A stretch of 64,000 nucleotides of DNA from Victivallales bacterium (GTDB taxonomy: Bacteria; Verrucomicrobiota; Lentisphaeria; Oligosphaerales; Oligosphaeraceae). Positions 25,601 through 35,335 of the stretch are shown here, one piece after another (the stretch's first letter is position 1; each line of letters starts with the position of its first letter). The stretch is from contig JAFXUD010000039.1 in the NCBI GenBank assembly GCA_017535315.1, positions 1-64,000 on the forward strand, written 5' to 3'. Below the pieces are notes generated by a model, which had not been told where the DNA came from, did no database searches, and worked only from the letters and a program-made list of their open reading frames with translations. A program made the translations under genes and the position numbers.

Positions 25601-27973
25601 GCGCTGGAGGACACCGAGGGGCGTGTTGTCGCCAAGGCGGACAAACCTGCCGCCGCAAAGGCCGATTTCTCCCTCACCGTACCTGCCCCCTACACGATTC
25701 TCTACCGTGTATTCGCCAACCTTGTCCGTGGCGGCAAGGTGCAGTCTCAAGTAATGGGTGAAATCTCCCTGCCCGACCGCAAGCTCGACCCGACCGACTA
25801 CCATGCGGGCATGTGGGGTGGACGCCTCCTCCTCTCGGGAATGCTCCGCAACCTCGGCTTTGACCTGCTCTCCTGCGAAGGACGCAACGACCTCATCACC
25901 AACGGCACGCTGCGCAATGAACTGAATCTGGGCTTCTATCCGCTGGTCCTCAACCTCGGCCACGTCGCCAACGAGAACGCAGACGTTTACCGCGCGGATG
26001 TCCCCACCGACCCCGTGCGCAACCCTTGCTACAACGACCCAGCAGTTGCAAAACGCGCCATGGAGGAGACCAACGAAAAACAGCGCATAAACAATGCCAG
26101 ATATTACGCCATGTACTACAATGAGCTGGGCGACGAGCAGTTCCTTGGCTCAACCGTCTGCTACAGCGAGCATTGCCTGTCCGAATTCCGCAAGTACCTC
26201 CAGGCGCAGTATGGCACGGTCGCCAAGTTGAATGAGGAGTGGGGCACCGCCTACGCGTCCTTCGACGAGGCGACGCCCGTCCAGAAGGAACCTGTGGCGA
26301 ACAGCGACAACCTCTCGCAGTGGCTTGACCACAAGATGTTCATGAGCAGCGTCTATGCGCATCAGTTCGTGGGCAGGCGCGAGGCGATTATCCGCCGCGA
26401 GGTTCCAGAAGCGCAGGTCGGTCTTTCGGGCACCCAGGTTCCTGGCTATGGCTATGACTGGGCGCAGTTGATGAAGCACTGCACATGCCTCTCATACTAC
26501 AATGGCGTGCAAACCACACTTGTCAACGATTTCGCCCTACCTGGCACGCTCCTAGGCCAGTGGGGCGGAGGCTACGTCAGCAGCGCCACCGTCTGCGAAA
26601 TCTACCAGCGTTCGCCACAGTGGAGCAACCTCCTCAAGGGTGCGAATATCTCCTGGAACTGGCATGGGAGCGCCTACAACGGCGACGGCTCCCCCACGGG
26701 AAACCTGAAGGTCTATTGCGAGGAGTTCCAACTCTTCAAGCGGGGTCTCGGCAAATTGCTGCTGACCTCCGACAAGGAGACGCGCCCCGTCGCCGTCCTC
26801 TACAGCCAGCCCTCCCTCTTCACCGCCATGAACGGCGGCCTTGGCATCTCCGACTGGCAAAACACGCAGACTGGCTGGGATGAGCTTCTCCGTGATATGA
26901 AGTTCAGTTTCCGCTTCATCTCATACGAGGAGCTGGCGGCTCCAGATTTCACCTCGCGCGGCTTCAAGGCCGTCATCCTGCCGATGGCGCTGGCCCTCTC
27001 CGATGCCGAGCGCACCAACCTGGTCAAAGCCGCCGAGAACGGCGCCATCATCATCGCGGACATCGCGCCTGGACGCTATGACTCACATGGCAAGCGCATC
27101 GCCAACACTGTCCTGGACAAGTTGTTCCCGCCCAATCCAGGCCCGATCGTCCCCGAAACGATGCTTATTGAACAGCCGCCTCTGAAGAGTCGCTTCCACG
27201 TGGCGGAACCCGCGCTCGGTGTGATGAAGGAAACGCCTTGCGGCAAGGGGCGTGGTATCCTGATGAACACGATGATGACCAGCTACCAGGCCATCACAAT
27301 CGGCGGCACGGGCGGTGAGCTGGCAACGGGTACCAGCGGCACCCAGGAGCTCTGCCGTTCCATACAAAACGTCCTGCTTGAAGCCATGACCAAGGCCGAC
27401 ATCAAGCCCTTTGCGACGGTTGTCGATGCCAAAGGCAACACTTTCACCTGCCAGACAACCCTCCGCAAAGCGGGCGACAACCACTACTTCGGCATCATCC
27501 CGCACACAAGCCTCCGTGGACGAGGCATGATTGACCACGAGAACGCGCCAACCGTCACCGTGACGCTACCCGTCAAGGGAACCATCTATGATGTGCGCCA
27601 GGGCAAGATAATCGCGGAAGGCAACACCTTCGCCGTCAAGGCCCCCATTGGCTATGGACAGCTCTTTGCCATCCTGCCCGCCTCCGTGGAGCCACCCGCC
27701 ATCACCCTGCCCGAAACAGTCAATGCGGGCGACATCGTCACCTGCTCATGCTCTGCGAAAGGGGCAACCAGCAAGACAGTCTATCACATGGAGGTGACGT
27801 TCCCCGACGGCACCACATCCGCCATCTACACGCAGAACGCGACCTTCGATTCACCTGAAGGCACCTTCTCCTTCCAGGTGCCCTTCAACGCCGCTCCAGG
27901 CAAGTGGGACGTCACCATTACCCACGTCGCCAGCGGCGCACGCTCCACGCGCAACTTCATGGTTGCAAAGTGA
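22673..27973 (+). CDS. Giant secreted GH42-like multidomain protein
   Basis: This 1766-residue exported protein begins with a signal peptide (1-17). It continues with a beta-sandwich region of unknown type (about 20-270), a further beta region, and a CBM4/9-like module around 425-585 (ELVFNASFEKPN ... MWIDDVSLVPDD). The central GH42-like (alpha/beta)8 part carries a YYNELGDEQ motif near residue 1147 (candidate acid/base Glu), then C..CLSEFRKYLQ, AQYGTVAKLNEEWGTAY. It is followed by a beta-galactosidase trimerisation-like domain (about 1350-1480) and beta-sandwich C-terminal domains. Beta-galactosidase or a related exo-glycosidase activity is inferred, not shown. It is far longer than the usual 650-700 residue GH42 enzymes. 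Confidence 0.8.
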   Translation: MKRVLFLSCILTLAAFASDFRVDNKALEAEFSFKGGGITQLTRKKNNAVLSFPGYTSVTERVFAQAGEVSLQETFANLEYRMVSYTRTPQHGYDVTLTTQGTACFDWLRITKTFAFPHNKENFTVLYTLKNLDSKPHFAGMWLKTFFALYDEAGSSNRIMQPRNGELTEITHPGSATHDEWSPTPGLSLVSIGGKESNQGIVATLPPTVCAGFYSWCSARHGSTLNTFEMITREMELPAKGEISFLATFTVSDNAAELARRLAKGPEYKITESQGREASCIPGTPAYRPYKAIKTGVFGDFSSYVDFVIPRQFNESIRSAILPPDADPARVAVYELCNKRVDRDRPLPSTVKTLPDGTKRLLFKVPSMGGHGHLYTSIDENGVAFDKFNGLNPRPCLGKVNMICRIVLDAEPNSAPPLDVDAPELVFNASFEKPNANNDFADGYFWHSMMLRRKLHFWEKDAGRNGTYGIRLKQEGQPTPPVFSLDFLAEPDKRYNFSAWVKCDNPDQKYAIVYVIPYDAGQKPIQSSKVYIDNASATYPWRRISKKFQLPKEAVTFSIFFQLAAAGKENTMWIDDVSLVPDDFFFVPKPALEIARETAILNGYTPLPLMETIDHSYVTPHEKWFKPAAFQAPDILYCCTIIGSNEDASRRQIVELSQRMDLNYTFIPLLLKLNGIKSKYSFGVGQALTETYLEPYSIERIKALKSLPKLALVQGIEFDKHDSNQALTNVLADLQAKGVEFVFLNCKMIPQSLTGKALKQTPPEWFLIPRMNDNKRFNRYMEVYEKAFVFDFSNAHYAMLQNFISTPPEMRNQISPAYFSRDFPFWEYPFLPLAKAIRQKAGITPDALFTAAEYKEGTLSFKLNATQETNARLRIEYKTTFRSTDATTVQDVSLKTGENSIQASTPELPGGCHIVHYKLMNTADKVIDAGALRFDTPVQSPISIEYAHKDRIYATRKPIEFSVTAENIQAGDVIQVALEDTEGRVVAKADKPAAAKADFSLTVPAPYTILYRVFANLVRGGKVQSQVMGEISLPDRKLDPTDYHAGMWGGRLLLSGMLRNLGFDLLSCEGRNDLITNGTLRNELNLGFYPLVLNLGHVANENADVYRADVPTDPVRNPCYNDPAVAKRAMEETNEKQRINNARYYAMYYNELGDEQFLGSTVCYSEHCLSEFRKYLQAQYGTVAKLNEEWGTAYASFDEATPVQKEPVANSDNLSQWLDHKMFMSSVYAHQFVGRREAIIRREVPEAQVGLSGTQVPGYGYDWAQLMKHCTCLSYYNGVQTTLVNDFALPGTLLGQWGGGYVSSATVCEIYQRSPQWSNLLKGANISWNWHGSAYNGDGSPTGNLKVYCEEFQLFKRGLGKLLLTSDKETRPVAVLYSQPSLFTAMNGGLGISDWQNTQTGWDELLRDMKFSFRFISYEELAAPDFTSRGFKAVILPMALALSDAERTNLVKAAENGAIIIADIAPGRYDSHGKRIANTVLDKLFPPNPGPIVPETMLIEQPPLKSRFHVAEPALGVMKETPCGKGRGILMNTMMTSYQAITIGGTGGELATGTSGTQELCRSIQNVLLEAMTKADIKPFATVVDAKGNTFTCQTTLRKAGDNHYFGIIPHTSLRGRGMIDHENAPTVTVTLPVKGTIYDVRQGKIIAEGNTFAVKAPIGYGQLFAILPASVEPPAITLPETVNAGDIVTCSCSAKGATSKTVYHMEVTFPDGTTSAIYTQNATFDSPEGTFSFQVPFNAAPGKWDVTITHVASGARSTRNFMVAK

Positions 27974-27980
27974 CATTCTC

Positions 27981-28001
27981 CCTGGCGCTGAAAGCGCCAG
28001 G
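27981..28001. terminator. Hairpin between convergent genes
   Basis: CCTGGCGCT and AGCGCCAGG form a perfect 9-bp stem with a GAA loop, 8 bp after the stop of the GH42-like gene. There is no T run. It may terminate or protect transcripts from either side, the AI-2E-family gene being convergent. Confidence 0.45.
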
Positions 28002-28076
28002 CACAGAACAGGTTCTCCTGTCCAGCGCGGCGGGAAGCCTGTCCTATGCGGCGCGCTTCAGCGCGGCGGAATTCCC

Positions 28077-29501
28077 CTATGCCTTCGACTTCACCTGTGT
28101 ACTGAAGATAAAGAGGCAGATACTGCAAAGGCCCACGATGATGGGACCATAGATAATGCCGATGAGGCCAAAGGTCTGAAGTCCGCCCAGAATCGAGAAG
28201 AAAAGCACCATGTAGGACATCCCTGTCTTGCCGCCCCGCTTCATCAGGAACGGGCGGATGATGCTGTCAACATTGGCGACGAAGCAGCCGCAGAAAAGCA
28301 GGATGAACACACCTTGCGCCGTATGCCCTGCCATGAACAGATAGACGGTCACAGGCACCCAGATAAGCCCAGTCCCGACAAATGGGATGATGGAGCACAT
28401 GCCCAGAAGCGTCCCCCAGAAAAGCGCGGGCACCCCGACGATTCGGAACGCGATCATGGAAAGACCGCCCTGGATAAGTGCCGTCCCGAAGATGCTGTAG
28501 AAAATCGCCCCCGTTACGTTCTTGATGCTCCCCACGATGCGGTTCTGGTCACTATCACTAAAGGGGGATATCTTCAGCAGATACTCCCAAATGCGCTTGC
28601 CATCCAGAAAGATGTGGAACATTACAAACAACATGATGAAGAAATTAAAAATCGCAAAGCCGATTTTGGAGAGCATTCCTTTCAGGATGTTGCGCAGATA
28701 ATGCAGAATGACCAGGGTAACCTCCGCGACCATGCTGGATAATTCAGGCGGGGCAGTCTCCTCCCCCTTCGTGTTCTCATCTTTCGTTTTTGCGCTCTCC
28801 GCCTCCGTTTTTGCACCGTCAGTAGAAGACGAATCAGCATCCACAGCAGGCATTTCAGCAGTCGATTGCGTCATTGCCGTTTCAGGCGTCTGATTCTCAG
28901 CAGCATCCAAAATAGGGACTTCACTTTGTCCCACTACATCATGGACGTGTTTTTTCATGTCCGCAAGCATACGGGCTGGGTCTCCGCCAAAGGCTTTCAC
29001 CATCTTCTCGGTAAGGCTTCTCAACTGCCGTATCAGATATTTATTGCGATACTTCTCATACAACTCCATGCTCTTGCGGGGCATGTCGTTCTGCACCCAT
29101 TCCGCCGCCTTTGGAATCGCCGTTATCCCCTGTTTGACAACGCTTGTGCCAAAGGCAGATAACGGAACCACGATGACAAAGAACACCAGAATGATGGAGA
29201 TGATGGAGGCATACAGGCGGCTACGCCAGCAGAGCCTGCTTTCATATTCAGCAGGACGCACCTGGCGGTAGTGGCACTGCTTGCGGCTCCGTCCATAGGC
29301 ATAGTCCAGAAACTGGCGCACTTTTTTCACAATCCGCTCGTGCAATGGCATCAGCATGATGGCGAACAACACGCCCAATATAATGGCGTGCAGAACGTTG
29401 CGCAACATGTACACTACTGTCAGCACCAATGCCACCGTCAAAACCAGAAAGGTCACTTTCGCTATGACGGGCCTCCAATCCTTGTAATCTGTATCGTTCA
29501 T
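28077..29501 (-). CDS. AI-2E/PerM-family membrane permease
   Basis: The 474-residue protein has about eight TM helices: a pair near residues 12-55, one near 100-120, and a C-terminal set from about 275 onward. The family motif is GTLLGMCSIIPFVGTGLIWVP with a following P in MSYMVLFFSILGGLQTFGLI...GPIIVGL. An unusual acidic insert rich in Ala/Glu/Thr (about 190-260) lies in the long soluble loop. The family exports various solutes and its substrates are mostly undefined. I chose ATG 29501 over two upstream Met codons that fall in the promoter region. Confidence 0.85.
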   Translation of the reverse strand: MNDTDYKDWRPVIAKVTFLVLTVALVLTVVYMLRNVLHAIILGVLFAIMLMPLHERIVKKVRQFLDYAYGRSRKQCHYRQVRPAEYESRLCWRSRLYASIISIILVFFVIVVPLSAFGTSVVKQGITAIPKAAEWVQNDMPRKSMELYEKYRNKYLIRQLRSLTEKMVKAFGGDPARMLADMKKHVHDVVGQSEVPILDAAENQTPETAMTQSTAEMPAVDADSSSTDGAKTEAESAKTKDENTKGEETAPPELSSMVAEVTLVILHYLRNILKGMLSKIGFAIFNFFIMLFVMFHIFLDGKRIWEYLLKISPFSDSDQNRIVGSIKNVTGAIFYSIFGTALIQGGLSMIAFRIVGVPALFWGTLLGMCSIIPFVGTGLIWVPVTVYLFMAGHTAQGVFILLFCGCFVANVDSIIRPFLMKRGGKTGMSYMVLFFSILGGLQTFGLIGIIYGPIIVGLCSICLFIFSTQVKSKA

Positions 29502-29510
29502 TGTTTTTTT

Positions 29511-29568
29511 CTCAAATATCATACATTTATATCTGCAAATATAATACATTTATATCCGCTTCTGTCAA
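29511..29568 (-). promoter_or_regulatory. Promoter with tandem 23-bp duplication for the AI-2E-family gene
   Basis: On the minus strand TTGACA (29568-29563), a 16-bp spacer and TATTAT (29546-29541) form a strong promoter. The -10 lies in the first of two adjacent 23-bp direct repeats (29534-29556 and 29511-29533, about 20 of 23 identical, each starting GATATAAATGTAT), so the leader carries a near copy of the -10 region. Confidence 0.55.
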
Positions 29569-29600
29569 GCACGACATTCAAAAAACTGGACAAGAAAAAA

Positions 29601-29638
29601 TGCGACAAAATGTCGCAGTGCGACAAACAGGCGCGACA
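29601..29638 (+). promoter_or_regulatory. Repeated TGCGACA sites, candidate enhancer-protein binding sites
   Basis: TGCGACAAAATGTCGCA (29601-29617) is a perfect 7-bp inverted repeat. A third copy in direct orientation follows at 29619-29625, and GCGACA occurs again at 29633-29638. The block ends about 96 bp, and its palindrome about 119 bp, before the -24 element of the dnaK promoter, the usual distance for a bacterial enhancer-binding protein. The protein that binds is not known. Confidence 0.55.
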
Positions 29639-29733
29639 ATGATTGCTTTCATTGGGTGTGACATGAAGTTTGCTCGGATAGCAGTATAAAAATAGTTTAT
29701 TGCAATACCGCATGTTGTGACTTAAGACCAAAA

Positions 29734-29750
29734 TTGGCATAGATATTGCA
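29734..29750 (+). promoter_or_regulatory. Sigma-54 promoter of dnaK
   Basis: TTGGCATAGATATTGCA matches the -24/-12 consensus (YTGGCACGN4TTGCW), with GG at 29736-29737 and GC at 29748-29749 separated by exactly 10 bp. Predicted transcription start is about 29761, giving a leader of about 45 nt before dnaK. No CIRCE (TTAGCACTC-N9-GAGTGCTAA) occurs here or before groES. Confidence 0.65.
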
Positions 29751-29806
29751 TATCCTCTTTCGTCAAATAAAAAATATAAAAAATGACAACAAAAGGAGAA
29801 CAGACT

Positions 29807-31735
29807 ATGGGAAAAATCTTAGGTATTGATTTGGGTACTACGAATTCGTGCATGGCCGTCATGGAAAACGGGAAGCCCGTTGTGATTCCGAACGCGGAAG
29901 GCAGCCGCACGACACCGTCCGTTGTTGCGTTCACCAAAACTGGCGAGCGTTTGGTTGGCGCGCTGGCAAAGCGTCAGGCTGTGACGAATCCCGCGCAGAC
30001 CATTTTCTCCATCAAGCGTTTCATGGGCCGCAAGTATGCGGAGGCAACCAAAGATGAGGAGATGGTGCCGTACAAAGTTGTGTCAGGGAAGAACGGCGAC
30101 GCCTACGTCCAGGTTGGCGACAAGCTCTACTCCCCGCCAGAAATCTCCGCCATCATCCTGCAAAAGCTGAAAGCGGATGCAGAGGCCTATCTTGGCGAGC
30201 CCATCACCGAGGCGGTCATCACGGTTCCTGCATACTTCAATGACAGCCAGCGCCAGGCCACCAAGGATGCAGGGCGGATCGCAGGCTTTGATGTGAAGCG
30301 TATCATCAACGAGCCGACCGCAGCCTCTCTGGCATACGGCTTGGACAAGAAGAAGAACGAGAAGATTGCCGTGTATGACCTGGGCGGCGGTACCTTTGAT
30401 ATCTCCGCGCTGGACCTTGGCGACGGCGTCTTTGAAGTTATGGCGACCAACGGCGACACCCACCTGGGCGGCGATGACTTCGATGGCGTCATCATCGACT
30501 GGCTGGCCGATGAGTTCAAGAAGGAAAACGGCATTGACCTGCGTCAAGACCCCGTCTCCCTGCAGCGTCTGAAAGAGGCGGCTGAAAAGGCAAAGTGCGA
30601 GCTTTCCTCCAGCACCTCTACGGAAATCAGCCTGCCCTACATCACGGCAGACGCCTCTGGCCCGAAGCACTTGAACCAGGTGTTGAGCCGCGCCATGCTG
30701 GAACAGCTGACCAGCGAACTCTGCGCCAAGACCAAGGAACCCTGCATGAACTGCATGAGGGATGCAAAACTCTCCTCCTCGCAGTTTGACGAGGTCATCT
30801 TGGTCGGCGGCATGACCAGAATGCCCAGAGTCCAGAAACTGGCCGAAGAGATCTTTGGCAAGGTTCCGAACAAAGGCGTGAACCCCGACGAGGTCGTCGC
30901 AATCGGTGCAGCTATCCAGGGCGGCGTGCTTGCAGGTGATGTGAAGGATGTGCTGTTGCTGGATGTCACACCGCTTTCACTGGGCATCGAGACCCTCGGC
31001 GGCGTCTTCACCAAGCTGATTGAACGCAATACCACCATTCCGCATAAGAAGAGTGAAATCTTCAGCACGGCCAGCGACAACCAGCCAAGCGTTGAAATCC
31101 ATGTTCTGCAAGGCGAGCGCTCGGTGGCCAGCGGCAACAAGACCATTGGTCGCTTCCACTTGGACGAGATTCCGCCAGCCCCACGCGGCGTTCCGCAGAT
31201 CGAAGTCACATTCGATATCGATGCCAACGGCATCCTGAAGGTCACCGCCAAGGATATGGGCACTGGCAAAGAAAGCAAGATCACCATCACCGCCAACTCT
31301 GGCCTCTCGGAGGACGAAATCAAGAAGATGATGGATGACGCACAGGCCCACGCCGAAGAGGACAAGAAGAAAAAGGAGGAGGCCGACATTCGTAACCGCG
31401 CTGATTCGCTGGTTTACCAGACGGAAAAGCAGCTGAAAGAGAATGGCGACAAGATTCCTGCCGAAATCAAGGAGCCGATTGAGAAGAGCCTGGCCGACCT
31501 GAAGGAGGCCATCAAGGACAACGATGTTCAGAAGATGGATTCCATCATGAAGGATATGGAGAGCAAGCTCCACGCCTTCGCGGAAGAGCTCTACAAGAAC
31601 GCGCAGGCTGCGCAGGGTGGTCCACAAGGCGCTGGCTTCAACCCAGGTGCTGGATTCAACCCAGGCGCTGGACAGGCTGACGCAAACAACGCGAAGAAGA
31701 ACGACGACTACATCGACGTTGATCCCAAGAACTAA
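29807..31735 (+). CDS. dnaK: Chaperone DnaK (Hsp70)
   Basis: DnaK is the ATP-driven Hsp70 chaperone. The 642-residue protein has [11 protein letters not shown] (about 5-15), [12 protein letters not shown] (about 190-201) and the [14 protein letters not shown] substrate-binding-domain motif. The C terminus ends in YIDVDPKN after a short GAGFNP repeat. AAGGAG lies upstream of ATG 29807; the upstream ATG at 29783 precedes this ribosome site and is rejected. grpE and dnaJ are not adjacent; groES and groEL follow instead. Expression is predicted from the sigma-54 promoter at 29734-29750. Confidence 0.97.
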   Translation: MGKILGIDLGTTNSCMAVMENGKPVVIPNAEGSRTTPSVVAFTKTGERLVGALAKRQAVTNPAQTIFSIKRFMGRKYAEATKDEEMVPYKVVSGKNGDAYVQVGDKLYSPPEISAIILQKLKADAEAYLGEPITEAVITVPAYFNDSQRQATKDAGRIAGFDVKRIINEPTAASLAYGLDKKKNEKIAVYDLGGGTFDISALDLGDGVFEVMATNGDTHLGGDDFDGVIIDWLADEFKKENGIDLRQDPVSLQRLKEAAEKAKCELSSSTSTEISLPYITADASGPKHLNQVLSRAMLEQLTSELCAKTKEPCMNCMRDAKLSSSQFDEVILVGGMTRMPRVQKLAEEIFGKVPNKGVNPDEVVAIGAAIQGGVLAGDVKDVLLLDVTPLSLGIETLGGVFTKLIERNTTIPHKKSEIFSTASDNQPSVEIHVLQGERSVASGNKTIGRFHLDEIPPAPRGVPQIEVTFDIDANGILKVTAKDMGTGKESKITITANSGLSEDEIKKMMDDAQAHAEEDKKKKEEADIRNRADSLVYQTEKQLKENGDKIPAEIKEPIEKSLADLKEAIKDNDVQKMDSIMKDMESKLHAFAEELYKNAQAAQGGPQGAGFNPGAGFNPGAGQADANNAKKNDDYIDVDPKN

Positions 31736-31745
31736 ATAGAAAAGC

Positions 31746-31788
31746 AATTCCTTTGCCTTAAAGCTTCATGCTTCAGGGCAAAGGAATT
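31746..31788 (+). other. Stable stem-loop between dnaK and groES
   Basis: AATTCCTTTGCC pairs perfectly with GGCAAAGGAATT (12 bp), and AAGC/GCTT continues inside around a TTCAT loop. The stem starts 11 bp after the dnaK stop. It lacks a T run, so it is more likely an RNA processing or attenuation element separating dnaK from groESL than a full terminator. Confidence 0.65.
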
Positions 31789-31855
31789 ATAGTAGGAAGA
31801 CAGAAAGCAAATCGGGTTTTCCCCGTCATAACAATAAACAAAAGGAGATTCACGA

Positions 31856-32143
31856 ATGAACATCAAACCATTGGGCGACCGCGTTCTTATCGAGGCCATT
31901 GAGCAGAAAGAAGTCATCAAGGGCGGAATCGTTATTCCCGACAGCGCCAAGGAAAAACCCCAGGAAGCAGTTGTCGTGGCCGTTGGCCCTGGCAAGCGCG
32001 ATGACAAAGGTGTCCTGATTCCCGTTGAAGTCAAGGTTGGCGACCACGTCCTGACTTCCAAGTACGGCGGCACCGAAATCAAGATTGACGACAAGGAATA
32101 CAAGATTCTGAATGCCAGCGACATCCTCGCAATCGTCGAATAA
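31856..32143 (+). CDS. groES: Co-chaperonin GroES
   Basis: The 95-residue Hsp10 forms the lid of the GroEL chamber. Family features seen are [13 protein letters not shown] at the N terminus, the mobile loop (about 17-32, [15 protein letters not shown]), and [28 protein letters not shown] lies 7 bp before ATG. It is followed after 60 bp by groEL. Confidence 0.97.
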   Translation: MNIKPLGDRVLIEAIEQKEVIKGGIVIPDSAKEKPQEAVVVAVGPGKRDDKGVLIPVEVKVGDHVLTSKYGGTEIKIDDKEYKILNASDILAIVE

Positions 32144-32203
32144 GGCGTCCTTCAAAGAGATTCACAAACGTAACATTTTGGAAAAATAGGAGTAAAACAA
32201 ACC

Positions 32204-33847
<1,644 letters not shown>

Positions 33848-33861
33848 TTCATACCACATGA

Positions 33862-33937
33862 GGTGCGCGCCTCGCGCGCACCAGATTGAGCACCCTAAAA
33901 AAAGCCCCCGCTGGTTTATTCTGGCGGGGGCTTTTTT
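33862..33937 (+). terminator. groEL terminator, two hairpins
   Basis: A first hairpin (33862-33882) pairs GGTGCGCGC with GCGCGCACC around CTC. The main terminator (33897-33937) pairs AAAAAAGCCCCCGC with GCGGGGGCTTTTTT, giving a 14-bp stem with flanking A and T tracts that works in either direction. Confidence 0.9.
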
Positions 33938-34144
33938 GGGATACGCTATGTTCCCCAAGAGGGTAGTTTTTGGAAGCCGCGGAGCGGCAGCGCCCGTTAG
34001 GGCGCAACCATGCGCAACCCCACGCAAGCGCCCGCAAGGGCGCGTAGCGTGGGGGAGGGATGCCCCCTAGAATCCGCGCCCGTAAGGACGCAACAAAAAA
34101 ACGTTGCCGTTACCTATCCTCTTGGGGAACATAGCGTTGGGATA
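33936..34144. mobile_element. MITE-like element, family B, with target duplication
   Basis: The 193-bp element spans 33944-34136. Its ends are 23-bp inverted repeats matching at 22 positions (left CGCTATGTTCCCCAAGAGG then GTAG; right its complement at 34114-34136). It is flanked on both sides by the same 8 bp, TTGGGATA (33936-33943 and 34137-34144), a target-site duplication. The interior is non-coding and folds into nested hairpins (GCCGCGGAGCGGC; CCCCACGC...GCGTGGGG around GCGCCC/GGGCGC). The insertion site is the downstream flank of the groEL terminator. A diverged second copy lies at 42647-42837. Confidence 0.8.
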
Positions 34145-34163
34145 AAAAGTGTTTACGAATCTC

Positions 34164-35216
34164 TTATGGCCTCTCGAAGAAGTAGGGCTTGCCTGTGCGG
34201 GCGGATTCATAGATGCCGCAGATGAGTTCCACGGCGCGGCGCCCTTCCCTGCCATTGAGCTTGGGCTCGCGATGGTTGAGGATGGCGTCGGAAAGGTCTT
34301 GGAGCTGAAGTCGGTGCCCCGTGATGTCGATACCCATCGGAGTGCGCCCGCCAGCGGCGTCGATTTCGCGGGACTGCTCGGTAAACACGTTTTCATCTTC
34401 GGGGAGTTTTTTCACAAACTCCCAACGGGTGATTTTGTCCTCCTCAAAGGCGACAGTACCCTCGCTGCCCGAGAATTCGATGCGGCGCGGGAAGCCAGGC
34501 GCGCAGGAGGTGCTGACCTCGATGGTGCCGAAGGAGCCGTTGCGATACTTGATGGCGGCGCAAAGATTGTCCTCCACCTCGATACTGTGCGAGAGCGTGC
34601 CAGCGAAGGCGAAGACCTCCTCTGGGGCGCCATTGATGTAGAGCAGCATGTCAATGGCATGGATGGACTGATTCATCAGGGCTCCACCGCCGTCCATGTG
34701 CCAGGTGCCACGCCAGTCGGAGGCGCTGTAGTAGTCGGCTGAGCGGAACCAGCGGACCTGTGCGCTGGCAAGCACCATGCGACCAAAGCGTCCGCGTCGC
34801 ATGGCATCCTTCACCATGCAGACGGCACGGGTGAAGCGAGACTGGAAGACAGGTGAAAGCAGTACGCCGTTGTCATCACATGCCTTGATGATGGCATCGG
34901 CCTTTTCCAAGGTGATGTCCAAGGGCTTCTCGCAGAAGACATGTTTGCCCGCCTTGGCGGCAGGAATGGCCATGGCTCCATGAAGTCCAGAGGGCGTTGC
35001 AATGGTGACAGCCTGAATCTGGGAATCCGCCAGAAAGTCCTCGAACTTGGTGTATGCACGGCAGTTGTATTCCTTTGCCAGCCTCTCAGCGGCGGCGGGA
35101 ATCTTGTCATACACCGCCACAAGGCAGGAGTTGTCAAGCATGTTCAGGACCTTGGCGTGAATGCCTGCGATGGCTCCCGCGCCGATGATGCCGTAACCGA
35201 CTTTCTGATTATCCAT
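34164..35216 (-). CDS. Gfo/Idh/MocA-family oxidoreductase
   Basis: This 350-residue NAD(P)-dependent sugar dehydrogenase-like enzyme has an N-terminal Rossmann motif YGIIGAGAIAGIHAKVLN (about 8-25) and the catalytic EKP motif in HVFCEKPLDITLEKAD (about 91-106). The C-terminal alpha/beta dimerisation domain contains MDGGGALMNQSIHAID. AAAGGAG precedes the ATG. It lies downstream of the beta-mannosidase-like gene on the same strand, so it may process the released sugar. Confidence 0.9.
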   Translation of the reverse strand: MDNQKVGYGIIGAGAIAGIHAKVLNMLDNSCLVAVYDKIPAAAERLAKEYNCRAYTKFEDFLADSQIQAVTIATPSGLHGAMAIPAAKAGKHVFCEKPLDITLEKADAIIKACDDNGVLLSPVFQSRFTRAVCMVKDAMRRGRFGRMVLASAQVRWFRSADYYSASDWRGTWHMDGGGALMNQSIHAIDMLLYINGAPEEVFAFAGTLSHSIEVEDNLCAAIKYRNGSFGTIEVSTSCAPGFPRRIEFSGSEGTVAFEEDKITRWEFVKKLPEDENVFTEQSREIDAAGGRTPMGIDITGHRLQLQDLSDAILNHREPKLNGREGRRAVELICGIYESARTGKPYFFERP

Positions 35217-35261
35217 TGTAGATTCTCCTTTGGTCTTATTGGAGGCAATTTCGATTATAGT

Positions 35262-35331
35262 TGAGGTAATTTCATAACTTACGCGAAATGCGCGTTAGTT
35301 TTGAAATTATCTCAGTTTTGAAATGACCTCA
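35262..35331. repeat. Collapsed copies of family C inverted-end repeat
   Basis: TGAGGTAATTTCATAACTTA at 35262 runs into ACGCG, a 3-nt turn, and then the complement ending TTGAAATTATCTCA at 35314. Together they form a 53-bp near-perfect palindrome made of two family C ends with almost no interior. A further half copy, AGTTTTGAAATGACCTCA, follows at 35314-35331. The structure lies between the GH2 gene and the MocA-family gene and could terminate or attenuate the shared transcript. Confidence 0.7.
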
Positions 35332-35335
35332 TTGT

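Noticed and set aside
29502-32203. CIRCE (HrcA) operators before dnaK, groES or groEL
   Set aside because: I looked for TTAGCACTC and GAGTGCTAA in all three upstream regions and did not find them.
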